Below, piece by piece: positions 17,928 to 28,757 of a DNA stretch of 64,000 bases. The notes below the pieces were generated by a model. It saw nothing but the letters and a program-made list of their open reading frames with translations, searched no databases and was not told the DNA's origin. This DNA is from Vibrio litoralis DSM 17657 (GTDB lineage Bacteria; Pseudomonadota; Gammaproteobacteria; Enterobacterales; Vibrionaceae): assembly GCF_000426765.1 (NCBI RefSeq), contig NZ_AUFZ01000017.1, positions 186,001 through 250,000 of the forward strand, in the 5' to 3' direction. The number at the start of each line of letters is the position of its first letter. The stretch's first letter is position 1. The translations under genes and the position numbers were made by a program.

Positions 17928-20561
17928 TTACTCTTCGTCGTTAGTATCAACTTGGGCAGTATCATCAGAAGATGTTGGTTGAGTTTCGTCAGTATCAACG
18001 ACTTCCAAACCTGCTTCTAATAATTCTTCTTCTTCCATTTCTTCGATGCGTTGTAGACCTACAACTTTTTCATCTTCTGAAGTACGGATCAGAGTAACAC
18101 CTTGAGTATTACGGCCAACTTGGCTTACTTCCGACACACGTGTACGAACAAGTGTGCCCGCATTGGTGATCATCATAAACTCATCAGCTTCAAGCGCTTG
18201 GATTGCACCAACCACTTGCCCGTTACGCTCAGAGACTTTAATTGATACAACGCCTTTAGTACCACGGCCCTTAGTTGGGTATTCCGTGATAACGGTACGT
18301 TTACCGTAACCATTTTCAGTTACTGTCAGAACATCGCCACCATCATTTGACGGTACAATCAACGACACAACTTGATCGTTATCTGCAAGACGAATACCAC
18401 GAACACCTGCTGCGGTGCGGCCCATTGCACGAACATGTTCTTCACTAAAGCGAACCACTTTGCCCTCTTTCGAGAACAACATGATTTCATCTTCACCTGA
18501 TGTGATATCAACGCCAATTAACGAATCTTCATCACGTAGGTTAACGGCAATCAAACCATTTGAACGAACATTAGCAAAACTTGCTAGAGACGTTTTCTTA
18601 ACCGTACCGTCACCAGTTGCCATGAAAATGAACTTATCTTCAGCAAACTCATCAACACGTAAGATAGCAGTGATACGCTCACCTTCTTCTAACGGCAAGA
18701 TATTGACGATTGGTTTACCACGAGCATTACGGCTGGCAAGCGGTAGTTGGTATGTCTTCAAGCGGTAAGTTTTACCACGAGTTGAGAAACAAAGAATATT
18801 ATCGTGAGTATTAGCAACCAGCAGACGTTCGATGAAATCTTCATCTTTCATCTTAGTCGCGCTCTTACCTTTACCACCACGACGCTGAGCTTCATAGTCA
18901 CTTAATACTTGGTACTTAACGTAACCTTCGTGAGAAAGTGTCACAACAACATCTTCTTGAGCAATCAGCTCTTCCATATCGATATCATGGCTTGCTGCTG
19001 TGATTTCTGTACGACGAGCATCACCGAAACCTTCACGAACCGCTTCTAGCTCTTCACGAATCACTTCCATCAAGCGTTCTGTGCTCGATAAGATATGAAG
19101 CAATTCAGCTATTTCATCTAGAAGTGCTTTGTATTCGTCAAGGATCTTCTCGTGCTCTAAACCCGTTAAACGGTGTAGACGTAATTCAAGAATCGCTTGT
19201 GCTTGTTGCTCTGTTAGGAAGTATTGACCATCGCGGATGCCATAGTTGTCTTCTAACCAATCAGGGCGTGCAGCATCAGTACCTGCACGTTCAAGCATTG
19301 CGGCCACATTACCGAGATCCCAACCACGAGCCACTAAGCCCGCTTTAGCTTCTGCTGGTGTCGGTGCATTACGAATCAATTCAATGATTTTATCAATGTT
19401 GGCAAGTGCAAGTGCAAGTGCTTCTAAGATGTGTGCACGGTCACGAGCTTTACGCAGTTCAAAAATAGTACGGCGTGTTACTACTTCACGACGGTGATCA
19501 ACAAAGCACTTCAACATTTCTTTTAGGTTGAATAGCTTCGGCTGGCCATTATCGAGCGCAACCATGTTAATACCGAAAGTCGTTTGCAGCTGAGTTTGCG
19601 CATATAGGTTATTAAGAACCACTTCACCTACTGCGTCACGCTTACATTCAATAACAATACGCATGCCGTCTTTATCTGACTCATCGCGTAATGCACTGAT
19701 GCCTTCCACTTTTTTATCTTTTACTAACTCGGCAATTTTTTCAATAACACGAGCTTTGTTAACCTGATATGGAATTTCAGTGACAACGATGGTTTCGCGA
19801 CCATTTTTTTCAACATCAATATGCGCTTTAGAACGCATGTAAACTTTACCACGTCCTGTTTTATATGCATCGATAATGCCTTTACGACCGCTGATTAAAG
19901 CAGCAGTTGGGAAGTCTGGCCCAGGAATATGCTCCATCAATTCATCGATAGTCACATCTTCATTATCAATATAAGCCAAGCAGCCATCTAACACTTCACC
20001 TAGATTGTGTGGTGGAATGTTAGTTGCCATACCTACTGCGATACCAGAAGAACCGTTCACAAGTAAATTTGGAATTTTCGTTGGTAACACAGCAGGAATT
20101 TTTTCTGTGCCGTCGTAGTTATCGACGTAATCAACCGTTTCTTTGTCTAGGTCGGCTAATAACTCATGAGCCATTTTAGACATGCGAACTTCGGTATAAC
20201 GCATCGCCGCCGCAGAGTCACCATCGATAGAACCAAAGTTACCTTGGCCATCAACAAGCATGTAACGAAGTGAGAATGGTTGAGCCATACGTACGATCGT
20301 ATCGTAAACCGCGCTATCACCATGTGGGTGATATTTACCGATTACGTCACCGACTACACGGGCTGATTTTTTATAAGGCTTATTCCAATCGTTACCCAGA
20401 ACGTTCATTGCAAATAAAACACGGCGGTGAACCGGCTTCAAACCATCACGTACATCTGGAAGTGCACGACCAACGATGACAGACATCGCATAATCAAGAT
20501 ATGAACCTTTCAGTTCATCTTCAATATTTACTGGCGTAATTTGTTTAGCTAAATCGCTCAT
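17928..20561 (-). CDS. gyrA: DNA gyrase subunit A
   Basis: An 877-residue type II topoisomerase A subunit, which with GyrB introduces negative supercoils. The winged-helix region holds the catalytic Tyr in [11 protein letters not shown]. The quinolone-resistance region reads [19 protein letters not shown], with Ser and Asp at the positions equivalent to E. coli 83 and 87, the susceptible state. The GyrA-box QRRGGKG opens the C-terminal DNA-wrapping beta-pinwheel near residue 560. An acidic tail ends the protein. It is transcribed away from ubiG. Confidence 0.98.
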   Translation of the reverse strand: MSDLAKQITPVNIEDELKGSYLDYAMSVIVGRALPDVRDGLKPVHRRVLFAMNVLGNDWNKPYKKSARVVGDVIGKYHPHGDSAVYDTIVRMAQPFSLRYMLVDGQGNFGSIDGDSAAAMRYTEVRMSKMAHELLADLDKETVDYVDNYDGTEKIPAVLPTKIPNLLVNGSSGIAVGMATNIPPHNLGEVLDGCLAYIDNEDVTIDELMEHIPGPDFPTAALISGRKGIIDAYKTGRGKVYMRSKAHIDVEKNGRETIVVTEIPYQVNKARVIEKIAELVKDKKVEGISALRDESDKDGMRIVIECKRDAVGEVVLNNLYAQTQLQTTFGINMVALDNGQPKLFNLKEMLKCFVDHRREVVTRRTIFELRKARDRAHILEALALALANIDKIIELIRNAPTPAEAKAGLVARGWDLGNVAAMLERAGTDAARPDWLEDNYGIRDGQYFLTEQQAQAILELRLHRLTGLEHEKILDEYKALLDEIAELLHILSSTERLMEVIREELEAVREGFGDARRTEITAASHDIDMEELIAQEDVVVTLSHEGYVKYQVLSDYEAQRRGGKGKSATKMKDEDFIERLLVANTHDNILCFSTRGKTYRLKTYQLPLASRNARGKPIVNILPLEEGERITAILRVDEFAEDKFIFMATGDGTVKKTSLASFANVRSNGLIAVNLRDEDSLIGVDITSGEDEIMLFSKEGKVVRFSEEHVRAMGRTAAGVRGIRLADNDQVVSLIVPSNDGGDVLTVTENGYGKRTVITEYPTKGRGTKGVVSIKVSERNGQVVGAIQALEADEFMMITNAGTLVRTRVSEVSQVGRNTQGVTLIRTSEDEKVVGLQRIEEMEEEELLEAGLEVVDTDETQPTSSDDTAQVDTNDEE

Positions 20562-20838
20562 AGAGCCATTATCCCTCTATTCTTTTTGATCGCGTACTTT
20601 ATTACAAATAGCGATACGCACAAGGTCTAAAAATATAACACAAAAATCATAAATCAGGCATCTATTTCATGGCAGTTTTAATCACTTGGTGACCACTTCA
20701 CGCTTTAACTGTAGAAAAATTGAGCTAGATTCAAATTTATGCTTTTTATCAATCACTTTAACTTTCTCAATTTTACAGTCAGGATTTTATTGCCCTTCTC
20801 TTTCCTGATATATTAATCACATCTTGATGACCTGAAGA

Positions 20839-21558
20839 ATGACCAATATGACGACTAAACAAAATGTTGATCCTGCCGAAATTAAAAAATTTGAAGATAT
20901 GGCTTCTCGTTGGTGGGACTTGAATGGTGAATTTAAGCCATTACACCAAATCAATCCTCTTCGCTTAAATTTTGTACTCGATAGCGCACAAGGACTATTC
21001 GGTAAGAAAGTGCTCGATGTCGGTTGTGGTGGTGGAATCCTCGCAGAAAGCATGGCTAAAGAAGGCGCGGATGTCACCGGTCTTGATATGGGTAAAGAAC
21101 CTTTAGAAGTGGCAAGGTTGCATGCGCTAGAGTCTGGCGTGACGCTTAACTATATACAAAGCACTATCGAAGATCATGCCGATCAATGCCCACAAACTTA
21201 CGATGTAGTCACTTGTATGGAAATGCTAGAACACGTTCCTGATCCTCTATCGGTTATCCAAGCATGCGCCCGATTAGTGAAACCAGGTGGACATGTGTTC
21301 TTCTCGACATTAAATCGTAATCTAAAATCTTATTTGTTTGCCATTGTCGGTGCCGAGCAAGTAATGAAAATAGTACCGAAAGGCACTCACGATCATAGTA
21401 AGTTCATCCGTCCTTCTGAATTACTAAGAATGGTCGACTCTACAGCACTTCAAGAGCAATCAATCACTGGCCTGCATTATAACCCACTTACAGATAGCTA
21501 TTCATTAGGAAAAAATGTCGATGTGAACTATATTATTCACACGCAGAATAAAGCTTAA
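20839..21558 (+). CDS. ubiG: Ubiquinone biosynthesis O-methyltransferase UbiG
   Basis: A 239-residue SAM-dependent methyltransferase that performs both O-methylations of ubiquinone synthesis. Motif I is [13 protein letters not shown] near residue 60; the family marker [22 protein letters not shown] in two parts precedes it, and [20 protein letters not shown] follows. The position next to divergent gyrA and upstream of nrdAB is the standard gammaproteobacterial arrangement. No strong ribosome site is visible, but the family N-terminus supports this start. Confidence 0.96.
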   Translation: MTNMTTKQNVDPAEIKKFEDMASRWWDLNGEFKPLHQINPLRLNFVLDSAQGLFGKKVLDVGCGGGILAESMAKEGADVTGLDMGKEPLEVARLHALESGVTLNYIQSTIEDHADQCPQTYDVVTCMEMLEHVPDPLSVIQACARLVKPGGHVFFSTLNRNLKSYLFAIVGAEQVMKIVPKGTHDHSKFIRPSELLRMVDSTALQEQSITGLHYNPLTDSYSLGKNVDVNYIIHTQNKA

Positions 21559-21577
21559 TTTCAAGCGCCTTATCAAG

Positions 21578-21608
21578 AAAAAACGCTGACCATAAATCAG
21601 CGTTTTAT
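21578..21608 (+). terminator. Terminator of ubiG
   Basis: AAACGCTGA and TCAGCGTTT form a 9-bp stem with a 7-base loop followed by TATTAC; the short T-run makes it moderate in strength. Confidence 0.75.
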
Positions 21609-21809
21609 TACATTTATTTCTTTATAAAATGTGCTAATCATCCACAAATTCAACTGTTAGTTTCGGGATCATTTTCTTTTAAAGATCAAGCTAAATATTT
21701 TTTCTCTTGAGTATAAAATCATCATATTGGATCCTCGAAAACTCCCTATTCAAGGAATACGTTAGCGCATAGGTTAGTGTCTACTTACAGAAATTTTTCT
21801 ATCCAAACG

Positions 21810-21818
21810 TTATCCACA
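21810..21818 (+). promoter_or_regulatory. DnaA box upstream of nrdA
   Basis: TTATCCACA is a perfect DnaA box about 195 bases before nrdA. A near match, TCATCCACA, is at 21638-21646. DnaA regulates nrdAB in E. coli, which supports the assignment. Confidence 0.6.
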
Positions 21819-21855
21819 ACTTGAGAAGAATCCAAATCTTGAAACTCACTCCATT

Positions 21856-21903
21856 TCGCACTATCTTGTAATCCAGCTATAGGGACAACCCAACATATAG
21901 TGT
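21856..21903 (+). promoter_or_regulatory. Pair of candidate NrdR boxes
   Basis: ACCCAACATATAGTGT at 21888-21903 matches 14 of 16 positions of the NrdR consensus; TCGCACTATCTTGTAA at 21856-21871 is weaker. Their starts are 32 bp apart, three helical turns, the spacing usual for NrdR pairs before ribonucleotide reductase operons. The rest of the 21606-22011 gap shows no gene. Confidence 0.6.
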
Positions 21904-22011
21904 TTAACCTTCAAAGTAAGGTAGAGCGGAATCCGCATAAAAAGCTTGCCAATACCATAATAATTCAACGTTGCAGCTTAGAATTCATCTAGTTTAGGGA
22001 ACGCATTTCAA

Positions 22012-24297
22012 ATGAACGAACAATTGACAGTCACAAAACGTACTGGACAGAAAGAGTCGATCGATCTTGAAAAGATCCATAGAGTAATCACATGGGCAGC
22101 AGAAGGCCTACAGAATGTTTCTGTTTCTCAAGTAGAGCTAAAGGCCCATATCCAGTTTTACGATGGCATTACTACTTCTGATATCCATGAAACCATCATT
22201 AAATCGGCAGCCGACCTTATTTCAGAGCAAAGTCCTGACTATCAATATCTAGCTGCACGTCTAGCGGTATTCCACCTTCGTAAGAAAGCCTATGGTGAAT
22301 TTGAGCCACCAAAATTATTCGATCATGTCTCAAAACTGATTGATATGGGTAAATACGATAAGCATCTACTAGAAGATTATACTGCTGAAGAGTTTGCAGT
22401 ATTAGATGGCTTCATTGATCACAACCGTGACATGAACTTTTCATACGCGGCAGTAAAACAACTTGAAGGTAAATACTTTGTTCAAAACCGTGTAACCAAG
22501 GAAATTTACGAAAGCGCCCAGTTTTTATACATCCTCGTTGCCGCTTGCTTATTTGCTAAATACCCTCAAGAAACCCGTTTAAACTACATTAAGCGTTTTT
22601 ATGATGCGGTATCGATGTTTAAGATATCATTACCAACGCCAATTATGGCGGGCGTTCGTACTCCAACCCGTCAATTTAGCTCATGTGTACTGATCGAATG
22701 TGGTGACAGCCTAGACTCAATCAATGCGACAGCAAGCTCTATTGTTCGTTACGTTTCTCAACGTGCGGGTATTGGCATTAATGCTGGTCGTATTCGTGCG
22801 CTAGGCTCAGAGATCCGCAACGGTGAAGCTTTCCACACAGGTTGCATTCCATTTTATAAATACTTCCAAACGGCAGTGAAATGTTGCTCTCAAGGCGGCG
22901 TACGTGGTGGTGCAGCAACGGTATTCTATCCTATTTGGCACCGCGAAGTTCAGTCTCTATTAGTTCTGAAAAACAACCGTGGTGTTGAAGAAAACCGTGT
23001 TCGTCACATGGATTACGGTGTGCAACTAAACAAACTGATGTACGCTCGCTTAATTAAAGGCGCGAATATCAGCCTATTCTCTCCATCGGATGTACCTGGG
23101 CTATACGATGCATTCTTTGAAGACCAAGCTAAATTTGAAGAGCTTTACGTTAAGTATGAAGCCGATCAATCTATCAAACGTGAAACGATTAAAGCAGTTG
23201 AGCTATTCTCACTGTTAATGCAAGAGCGTGCTTCAACAGGCCGTATTTACATTCAAAACGTCGATCACTGTAATACCCACAGCCCATTCGACCCAAGTGT
23301 TGCACCGGTTCGTCAATCTAACTTATGTTTAGAAATCGCGCTTCCGACCAAACCTCTAAGTAATGTTGATGATGAAGAAGGCGAAATCGCCCTATGTACT
23401 CTATCAGCATTTAACCTAGGTGAAATTAAGTCACTTGATGACTTTGCTGAGCTATCGGATCTTGTCGTTCGTGCGTTAGATGCTCTACTAGACTACCAAG
23501 ACTACCCGCTTCCTGCAGCACGCAAAGCAACCATGAACCGTCGTACTCTAGGCGTTGGTGTCATTAACTATGCTTATTACCTTGCGAAAAATGGTGTTAA
23601 ATATTCAGATGGTAGTGCCAACGGCTTAACACACCGTACTTTTGAAGCCATTCAATACCACTTGCTGAAAGCATCGGTTGAATTAGCTAAAGAGAAAGGT
23701 GCATGCCCATCGTTCAACGAAACCACTTACGCAAAAGGCATTCTTCCAATCGACTCTTATAAGAAAGATTTGGATACCATTTGTGATGAACCTTTACACC
23801 TTGATTGGGAAGCGCTACGCAGCGAAATCACCACTCACGGTTTACGTAACTCTACCTTAACCGCGTTAATGCCATCTGAAACTTCTTCTCAGATTTCAAA
23901 CGCAACCAATGGTATTGAGCCACCACGTGGATTTGTTTCAGTGAAAGCATCAAAAGATGGGATCTTGAAGCAAGTCGTGCCAGAATACCAAGCACTTAAA
24001 GATCAATACGAACTACTATGGCGTATCCCATCAAATGATGGCTACTTACACCTAGTCGGCATTATGCAGAAATTTGTAGACCAATCTATTTCTGCCAACA
24101 CTAACTACGACCCTAGCGTACAAGCCAACGGCAAAGTACCAATGAAGTTATTGTTGAAAGATCTATTAACTGCGTATAAATACGGCCTTAAAACGCTTTA
24201 CTACCATAACACTCGTGATGGTGCGAGCGACGATCAAAATGATACAGCGGCAGTTGTTGAAGATGATGATTGCGCCGGCGGCGGTTGTAAGATCTAA
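22012..24297 (+). CDS. nrdA: Ribonucleoside-diphosphate reductase class Ia, alpha subunit
   Basis: A 761-residue large subunit that reduces ribonucleoside diphosphates. The N-terminal ATP cone (residues about 5-95) is the allosteric activity site. The redox Cys pair lies in QFSSCVLIECGD and LCTLSAFNLGEI, with the thiyl Cys in RQSNLCLEIALP. The C-terminal shuttle pair is DDCAGGGCKI. Length equals the E. coli protein. It is followed by nrdB and the ferredoxin maintenance gene, and preceded by DnaA and NrdR sites. Confidence 0.98.
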   Translation: MNEQLTVTKRTGQKESIDLEKIHRVITWAAEGLQNVSVSQVELKAHIQFYDGITTSDIHETIIKSAADLISEQSPDYQYLAARLAVFHLRKKAYGEFEPPKLFDHVSKLIDMGKYDKHLLEDYTAEEFAVLDGFIDHNRDMNFSYAAVKQLEGKYFVQNRVTKEIYESAQFLYILVAACLFAKYPQETRLNYIKRFYDAVSMFKISLPTPIMAGVRTPTRQFSSCVLIECGDSLDSINATASSIVRYVSQRAGIGINAGRIRALGSEIRNGEAFHTGCIPFYKYFQTAVKCCSQGGVRGGAATVFYPIWHREVQSLLVLKNNRGVEENRVRHMDYGVQLNKLMYARLIKGANISLFSPSDVPGLYDAFFEDQAKFEELYVKYEADQSIKRETIKAVELFSLLMQERASTGRIYIQNVDHCNTHSPFDPSVAPVRQSNLCLEIALPTKPLSNVDDEEGEIALCTLSAFNLGEIKSLDDFAELSDLVVRALDALLDYQDYPLPAARKATMNRRTLGVGVINYAYYLAKNGVKYSDGSANGLTHRTFEAIQYHLLKASVELAKEKGACPSFNETTYAKGILPIDSYKKDLDTICDEPLHLDWEALRSEITTHGLRNSTLTALMPSETSSQISNATNGIEPPRGFVSVKASKDGILKQVVPEYQALKDQYELLWRIPSNDGYLHLVGIMQKFVDQSISANTNYDPSVQANGKVPMKLLLKDLLTAYKYGLKTLYYHNTRDGASDDQNDTAAVVEDDDCAGGGCKI

Positions 24298-24435
24298 TTA
24301 AACACTTGAAATAACGTAGCCTGCCCTGTTGCAGGCTGCTTTCATAATCACTACCCAAGAAATCGCTCAGTGACCACTCTTCAACATATCACTAGCGCAT
24401 GGATGGTTCCCAGACCGTTCATTTAAGAGGTTAAC

Positions 24436-25569
24436 ATGGCTTATACAATTTTTAATCAGAAGAAAAATGACCAACTCAAAGAGCCGATGTTCTTTGGCCA
24501 ATCGGTTAACGTTGCACGTTATGACCAACAAAAGTTTGAGATTTTCGAAAAACTAATCGAAAAGCAATTATCATTCTTTTGGCGTCCTGAAGAAGTTGAC
24601 GTATCAAGCGACCGCATTGATTACAACAAACTACCTGATCATGAAAAACACATTTTTATCAGTAATTTAAAGTATCAAACATTGCTTGATTCTATTCAAG
24701 GCCGTAGCCCAAATGTTGCCCTACTACCTTTAGTTTCTCTACCAGAATTAGAAACGTGGATTGAAACATGGTCATTCTCTGAAACCATTCACTCTCGTTC
24801 TTACACGCACATTATTCGTAATATCGTAAACGATCCAGGCGCAGTATTTGACGATATCGTTGAAAACGAATTTATCGTAAAGCGTGCTCGTGATATTGCC
24901 CATTACTATGATGAACTGATTCGTTTAACTAATGATTACCACCGTCACGGTGAAGGTACTCACGTGCTCAATGGCGAAACGGTTGAAATCAAACTTTATG
25001 ATCTTAAAAAGCAACTTTACCTTTGCTTAATGTCAGTAAACGCACTAGAAGCGATCCGTTTCTACGTGAGCTTTGCATGTTCATTTGCTTTTGCAGAACG
25101 TGAGTTAATGGAAGGCAACGCGAAAATCATCAAACTGATTGCTCGTGATGAAGCCCTACACTTAACCGGTACTCAACACATGCTAAATATCTTACGTAAT
25201 GGTCAAGATGACTTTAGCTTTATGCAAATTGCTGAAGAGTGTAAGCAAGATTGTTTTGATCTATTTAAACAAGCCGCTGAGCAAGAAAAAGAATGGGCAG
25301 AATACCTATTCAAAGACGGCTCTATGATCGGCTTGAACAAAGATATTTTATGCCAATACGTTGAATATATTACGAACATCCGCATGCAAGCAGTTGGCCT
25401 TGATATTGCTTACCCTGAAGCCACTAGCAACCCAATCCCTTGGATCAATGCTTGGTTATCATCAGATAACGTACAAGTCGCTCCACAAGAAGCGGAAATC
25501 AGTTCATACCTCGTAGGTCAAATTGATAACGAAGTTGGTTCTGATGATTTCGGAGATTTCGAACTGTAA
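24436..25569 (+). CDS. nrdB: Ribonucleoside-diphosphate reductase class Ia, beta subunit
   Basis: A 377-residue di-iron tyrosyl-radical subunit. [17 protein letters not shown] contains the radical Tyr and iron ligands, [17 protein letters not shown] the family helix, and [14 protein letters not shown] the C-terminal Glu and His ligands. The C-terminus (DDFGDFEL) is the peptide that docks on NrdA. A GAGG ribosome site precedes the ATG. The last base of its stop codon is the first base of the next gene's start (TAATG). Confidence 0.97.
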   Translation: MAYTIFNQKKNDQLKEPMFFGQSVNVARYDQQKFEIFEKLIEKQLSFFWRPEEVDVSSDRIDYNKLPDHEKHIFISNLKYQTLLDSIQGRSPNVALLPLVSLPELETWIETWSFSETIHSRSYTHIIRNIVNDPGAVFDDIVENEFIVKRARDIAHYYDELIRLTNDYHRHGEGTHVLNGETVEIKLYDLKKQLYLCLMSVNALEAIRFYVSFACSFAFAERELMEGNAKIIKLIARDEALHLTGTQHMLNILRNGQDDFSFMQIAEECKQDCFDLFKQAAEQEKEWAEYLFKDGSMIGLNKDILCQYVEYITNIRMQAVGLDIAYPEATSNPIPWINAWLSSDNVQVAPQEAEISSYLVGQIDNEVGSDDFGDFEL

Positions 25570-25847
25570 TGAAGATTTTGCAAATCAACGGGCTTACTCA
25601 CGTTAATATTAAACCTGAACAGACTGTACTTGAAGCCATGGAAAGTGCTGGCCTTGAGCCTGAGTTCATGTGTCGTGACGGCCATTGTGGCGCTTGTAAG
25701 TGTGAGTTAGAAGTGGGTGAAATTGAGTACGTTGGTTTTGCATTAGCTTTCACTCAGCCAACAGAGATTTTGCCTTGCATCTGTAAAGCAAAATCAAATC
25801 TTGTACTGAACAAAGTTCGTTATCAAACCGTGAAGAAAAGAGCCTAA
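25569..25847 (+). CDS. yfaE: 2Fe-2S ferredoxin YfaE
   Basis: A 92-residue plant-type ferredoxin. MCRDGHCGACKCELEVGE gives the CxxxxCxxC cluster ligands and LPCICKAKSN the fourth. In E. coli YfaE restores the NrdB di-iron tyrosyl cofactor by donating electrons, which agrees with the one-base overlap with nrdB. Confidence 0.93.
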   Translation: MKILQINGLTHVNIKPEQTVLEAMESAGLEPEFMCRDGHCGACKCELEVGEIEYVGFALAFTQPTEILPCICKAKSNLVLNKVRYQTVKKRA

Positions 25848-25886
25848 CCTCACTCTTCACTTTGTTCATGTCAACTTTTACTACTA

Positions 25887-25927
25887 ATAAAAAACGGGCT
25901 TGTGATTAATTCACAAGCCCGTTTCTT
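25887..25927. terminator. Bidirectional terminator between yfaE and the DUF481 gene
   Basis: AAACGGGCTTGTGA and TCACAAGCCCGTTT form a perfect 14-bp stem around TTAAT, with A-rich and T-rich flanks. Confidence 0.9.
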
Positions 25928-25948
25928 ATCTAATTTAAACTAGTGTGA

Positions 25949-26701
25949 TTAAAAGTCGTAGCTGATGCTCACTGTAGTATAGATTTCATCATTGCTCTTA
26001 TCTGAAGCAACGTCGGTGTTATAAACATATTCAGCATCAAACACTAAAGCAACATCTCCCACTAAAATGTTCTTTAAATTCGCCCCTAAAGTATAGGTGG
26101 TATTGGATTCACCGTAATCGACTTCAGCATCCCCACCAATAGATAAAGTATCGGTTACCTTGGTTTTGGCATTTAAAAAACCATTGGCAATAATGTCTTC
26201 ATTCACTTGGCTTGGATGATCTACATCACTAGGCTGACGCTTACTATAACGGTAACCAGGGCCACCACCGATATTCACTTTTGTCGTATCTGTATTGACT
26301 AACGCCCTTTCAATACCAGCAGTTACCGAATAAACATCACGGTAAGTTTCAAACTGATCATGTTCATATCGGTTATCAACAAACGCTTTATACTTGTCAG
26401 CAACTTGATAAGAAAGTTTATAACCTAGCTCATATTTATTCGTGCCATCTTCATCTGAATCTGACGTTTTCGTATAGTAACTACTGCCCGAAAAATCATG
26501 AGTCCATTTCACTTTCTCATACTTCAACCACCCCCCCGTATTGAGAGAGGTAGATGTTGTGGAAGCATTAGAATACAGAAAACCAAGCTTTGCTCCACCG
26601 CTAAATTGCCCTTGTTCCGTTGATGTTGCATCATCCGAAGCAAGAGCTGAAGCAGAAGAAAATAGCAGAGCAAAAGAAGATAAATAAAGAGTTGATTTCA
26701 T
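25949..26701 (-). CDS. DUF481 outer-membrane beta-barrel protein (YdiY-like)
   Basis: A 250-residue protein with a signal peptide ending SSASALA. The mature part alternates polar and aromatic residues in barrel-strand pattern and ends in TTVSISYDF with the C-terminal Phe typical of outer-membrane barrels. LGYKLSYQVADKYKAFVDNRYEHDQ in two parts and GGGPGYRYSK are DUF481 features. The ATG at 26701 follows AAAGG; an upstream GTG at 26710 overlaps it. Function is unknown; E. coli YdiY is acid-induced. Confidence 0.85.
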   Translation of the reverse strand: MKSTLYLSSFALLFSSASALASDDATSTEQGQFSGGAKLGFLYSNASTTSTSLNTGGWLKYEKVKWTHDFSGSSYYTKTSDSDEDGTNKYELGYKLSYQVADKYKAFVDNRYEHDQFETYRDVYSVTAGIERALVNTDTTKVNIGGGPGYRYSKRQPSDVDHPSQVNEDIIANGFLNAKTKVTDTLSIGGDAEVDYGESNTTYTLGANLKNILVGDVALVFDAEYVYNTDVASDKSNDEIYTTVSISYDF

Positions 26702-26816
26702 GCAAAGCACCTTTTGTTAAATATGCGCGCACAATATTTAATATTGATCTCACATTTGTCATGTGAATGTCATGCAATTGAAAACCAATCTCATTTGATG
26801 GCTTTATCACCAAAGG

Positions 26817-28019
26817 TTACTCTTCAATAAAAGCCAAACGTTCAAAATGGCTTAACGTTGATAACATGCTGGTTTGTTGCAAGTACCTTCTCACCATATC
26901 TAGCATCAGAGTAGACAATAATATCTGTTGCGACTTCAATGGGTACGTTCGCGTAAATGAAACTTGCTGAGCAAAATGATATTCAGCAGAAATTAGAACC
27001 AGAGCGATACTTTCGTCTTCCATTTTGAAACTACCAACCACAATATCCGATTGGGTATCTTGACGGTATTCATCAGCAATCAGTAGTGCATCTTGTAATT
27101 CTGATAATGGTTGCGCTTTATTATCAACCACACTTTGTACGAACTTCTCTTGAGCTTTTACATCAAGTGATAAACTACGAGCGACTTCCCCACCGGTCAC
27201 TTGCTCTAGTGCCGAGATCTGAGTTTGGCATTGCTCTAGTAAATTGCCAACCGAAGCAATTAAAGGCTGGTTGATTGACAGCGTAAATTCGGCTAACTCA
27301 CCGCTAATTATCTCAATCACTTGTTCGATATTCGGGTCTTGATAAGGGCTGAATATTTTCACTTCAATAAATGGCATATAAGAGCGATAACCTAGGCTGA
27401 AACCATCAGGTAATTTCACCGATTTCAAACGGTCAGCAATCCCCGACTCACCGAGACCAAAAGTATAAAGCTTATTACATTCCAGCCTTTCAACATTGGG
27501 AAAGCGTTGCTTCAAACGCGGCAAAATTTCATCGGTTGTCATACGTTTGAATTCAGACGGCACACCAGGAGTAAAAAATACCACCGCATTATTAAGCTCG
27601 ATACTAAAACCACAAGCCGTACCAACCGGGTTGTTGATCATCTCAGCACCAACAGGCAGCATCGCTTGCTTATCGTTACTTGCCGCCATTGGCCGACCTA
27701 GGCGAGCAAAATACTGAGTCATAATCTCTAACCACTCTTGATTAAGCTCTAACTCCACGCCAAGTGCCTTTGCCGCCGCTAATGCGCTAAGATCGTCAGT
27801 TGTCGGGCCTAACCCCCCATTCACAATTACTACATCACTTTTCAAGCTTAACGCGGTAATTTCGCTTTCTAATTCTTCTAACTGATCACCGACCGTACTG
27901 CGGTAGTGAATCGCAAACCCTTGCTCAAAAAATAACTCCGATAACCAAGACGCATTGGTATCAACAATATCACCATGCAAAACCTCTTCGCCCGTGCTGA
28001 GCATTGATACTTTCACCAT
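26817..28019 (-). CDS. CinA family protein (nicotinamide mononucleotide deamidase-related)
   Basis: A 400-residue protein. Residues 1-165 form the molybdopterin-binding/COG1058 domain (MLSTGEEVLHGDIVDTNASW, VIVNGGLGPTTDDLSALA, FFTPGVPSEFK). The middle follows the CinA KH-like region. The C-terminal third resembles a degenerate CinA-C domain without the usual deamidase serine motif, so amidase activity is doubtful. This matches the E. coli YfaY type rather than PncC. Reading runs away from the ACT-domain gene. Confidence 0.88.
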   Translation of the reverse strand: MVKVSMLSTGEEVLHGDIVDTNASWLSELFFEQGFAIHYRSTVGDQLEELESEITALSLKSDVVIVNGGLGPTTDDLSALAAAKALGVELELNQEWLEIMTQYFARLGRPMAASNDKQAMLPVGAEMINNPVGTACGFSIELNNAVVFFTPGVPSEFKRMTTDEILPRLKQRFPNVERLECNKLYTFGLGESGIADRLKSVKLPDGFSLGYRSYMPFIEVKIFSPYQDPNIEQVIEIISGELAEFTLSINQPLIASVGNLLEQCQTQISALEQVTGGEVARSLSLDVKAQEKFVQSVVDNKAQPLSELQDALLIADEYRQDTQSDIVVGSFKMEDESIALVLISAEYHFAQQVSFTRTYPLKSQQILLSTLMLDMVRRYLQQTSMLSTLSHFERLAFIEE

Positions 28020-28155
28020 TTTTCGTCCTTACTTGTCTCTTCTTTAATCAAATGATTGAAACATAACTTCTGAGCTTTTAGAACTTTATTCTTACATCAA
28101 TCACTCTTATCTATACTAAAATTATCTTAAGTACTTCACTGATGATGAGGCTTCC

Positions 28156-28695
28156 ATGACAAACAAAGTACTCTTTATTGCCAATATTTCTGGCCACGCC
28201 ACCCCGCAAACACTACAGCACCTTGCTCACGTAACTCATGAACATGGCGGTAGTTGGATTACTAGTAAAATTAATTACCTTGATGATCAAATTGCAGGAT
28301 TAATCAAAATTCAGTGCCCCGAATCAAGCCTAGAAATGATTCAAACGGCATTTGACGAAGCCTCAGGTTTACAAGCTCACTTTGTGCAATCACAAGAAAA
28401 TAAACACGCAGAGGATGACGTGTATGAATTACGATTCGATAGCCAAGAACAAGCAGGGATCATTAAAGAACTGACTCACATCTTAGAGAGAGAACGCGCT
28501 AATATTTTAAGCATTGATACTCAGCGCCTATTTCTCGCAGGCGAAAATGGCATCAGCGCCAATCTCTTTACATCGCAATTCAGTATTACTATTCCAGAAG
28601 AAACGAATATTAAAGATGTAATTGCAGAGCTAGAAGCGATCACCCAAGGTACTCGAGTCATTGATGTGACATCTATGTTGTCGAAAGAAGAGTAA
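28156..28695 (+). CDS. GcvR-like ACT-domain protein
   Basis: A 179-residue protein with two ACT-type domains: residues about 4-75 (VLFIANISGHATPQTLQHLAH) and about 92-172 (YELRFDSQEQAGIIKELTHI). This is the layout of GcvR, which restrains GcvA in glycine cleavage control. It is probably a paralogue rather than GcvR itself; no gcv genes are near. The BASS transporter follows on the same strand, 62 bases later. Confidence 0.82.
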   Translation: MTNKVLFIANISGHATPQTLQHLAHVTHEHGGSWITSKINYLDDQIAGLIKIQCPESSLEMIQTAFDEASGLQAHFVQSQENKHAEDDVYELRFDSQEQAGIIKELTHILERERANILSIDTQRLFLAGENGISANLFTSQFSITIPEETNIKDVIAELEAITQGTRVIDVTSMLSKEE

Positions 28696-28757
28696 AATTC
28701 AAACGTGACAAAAATGTTAAATATGGCATTCTGGACTTCTATAAAAAGGAGAACCAA

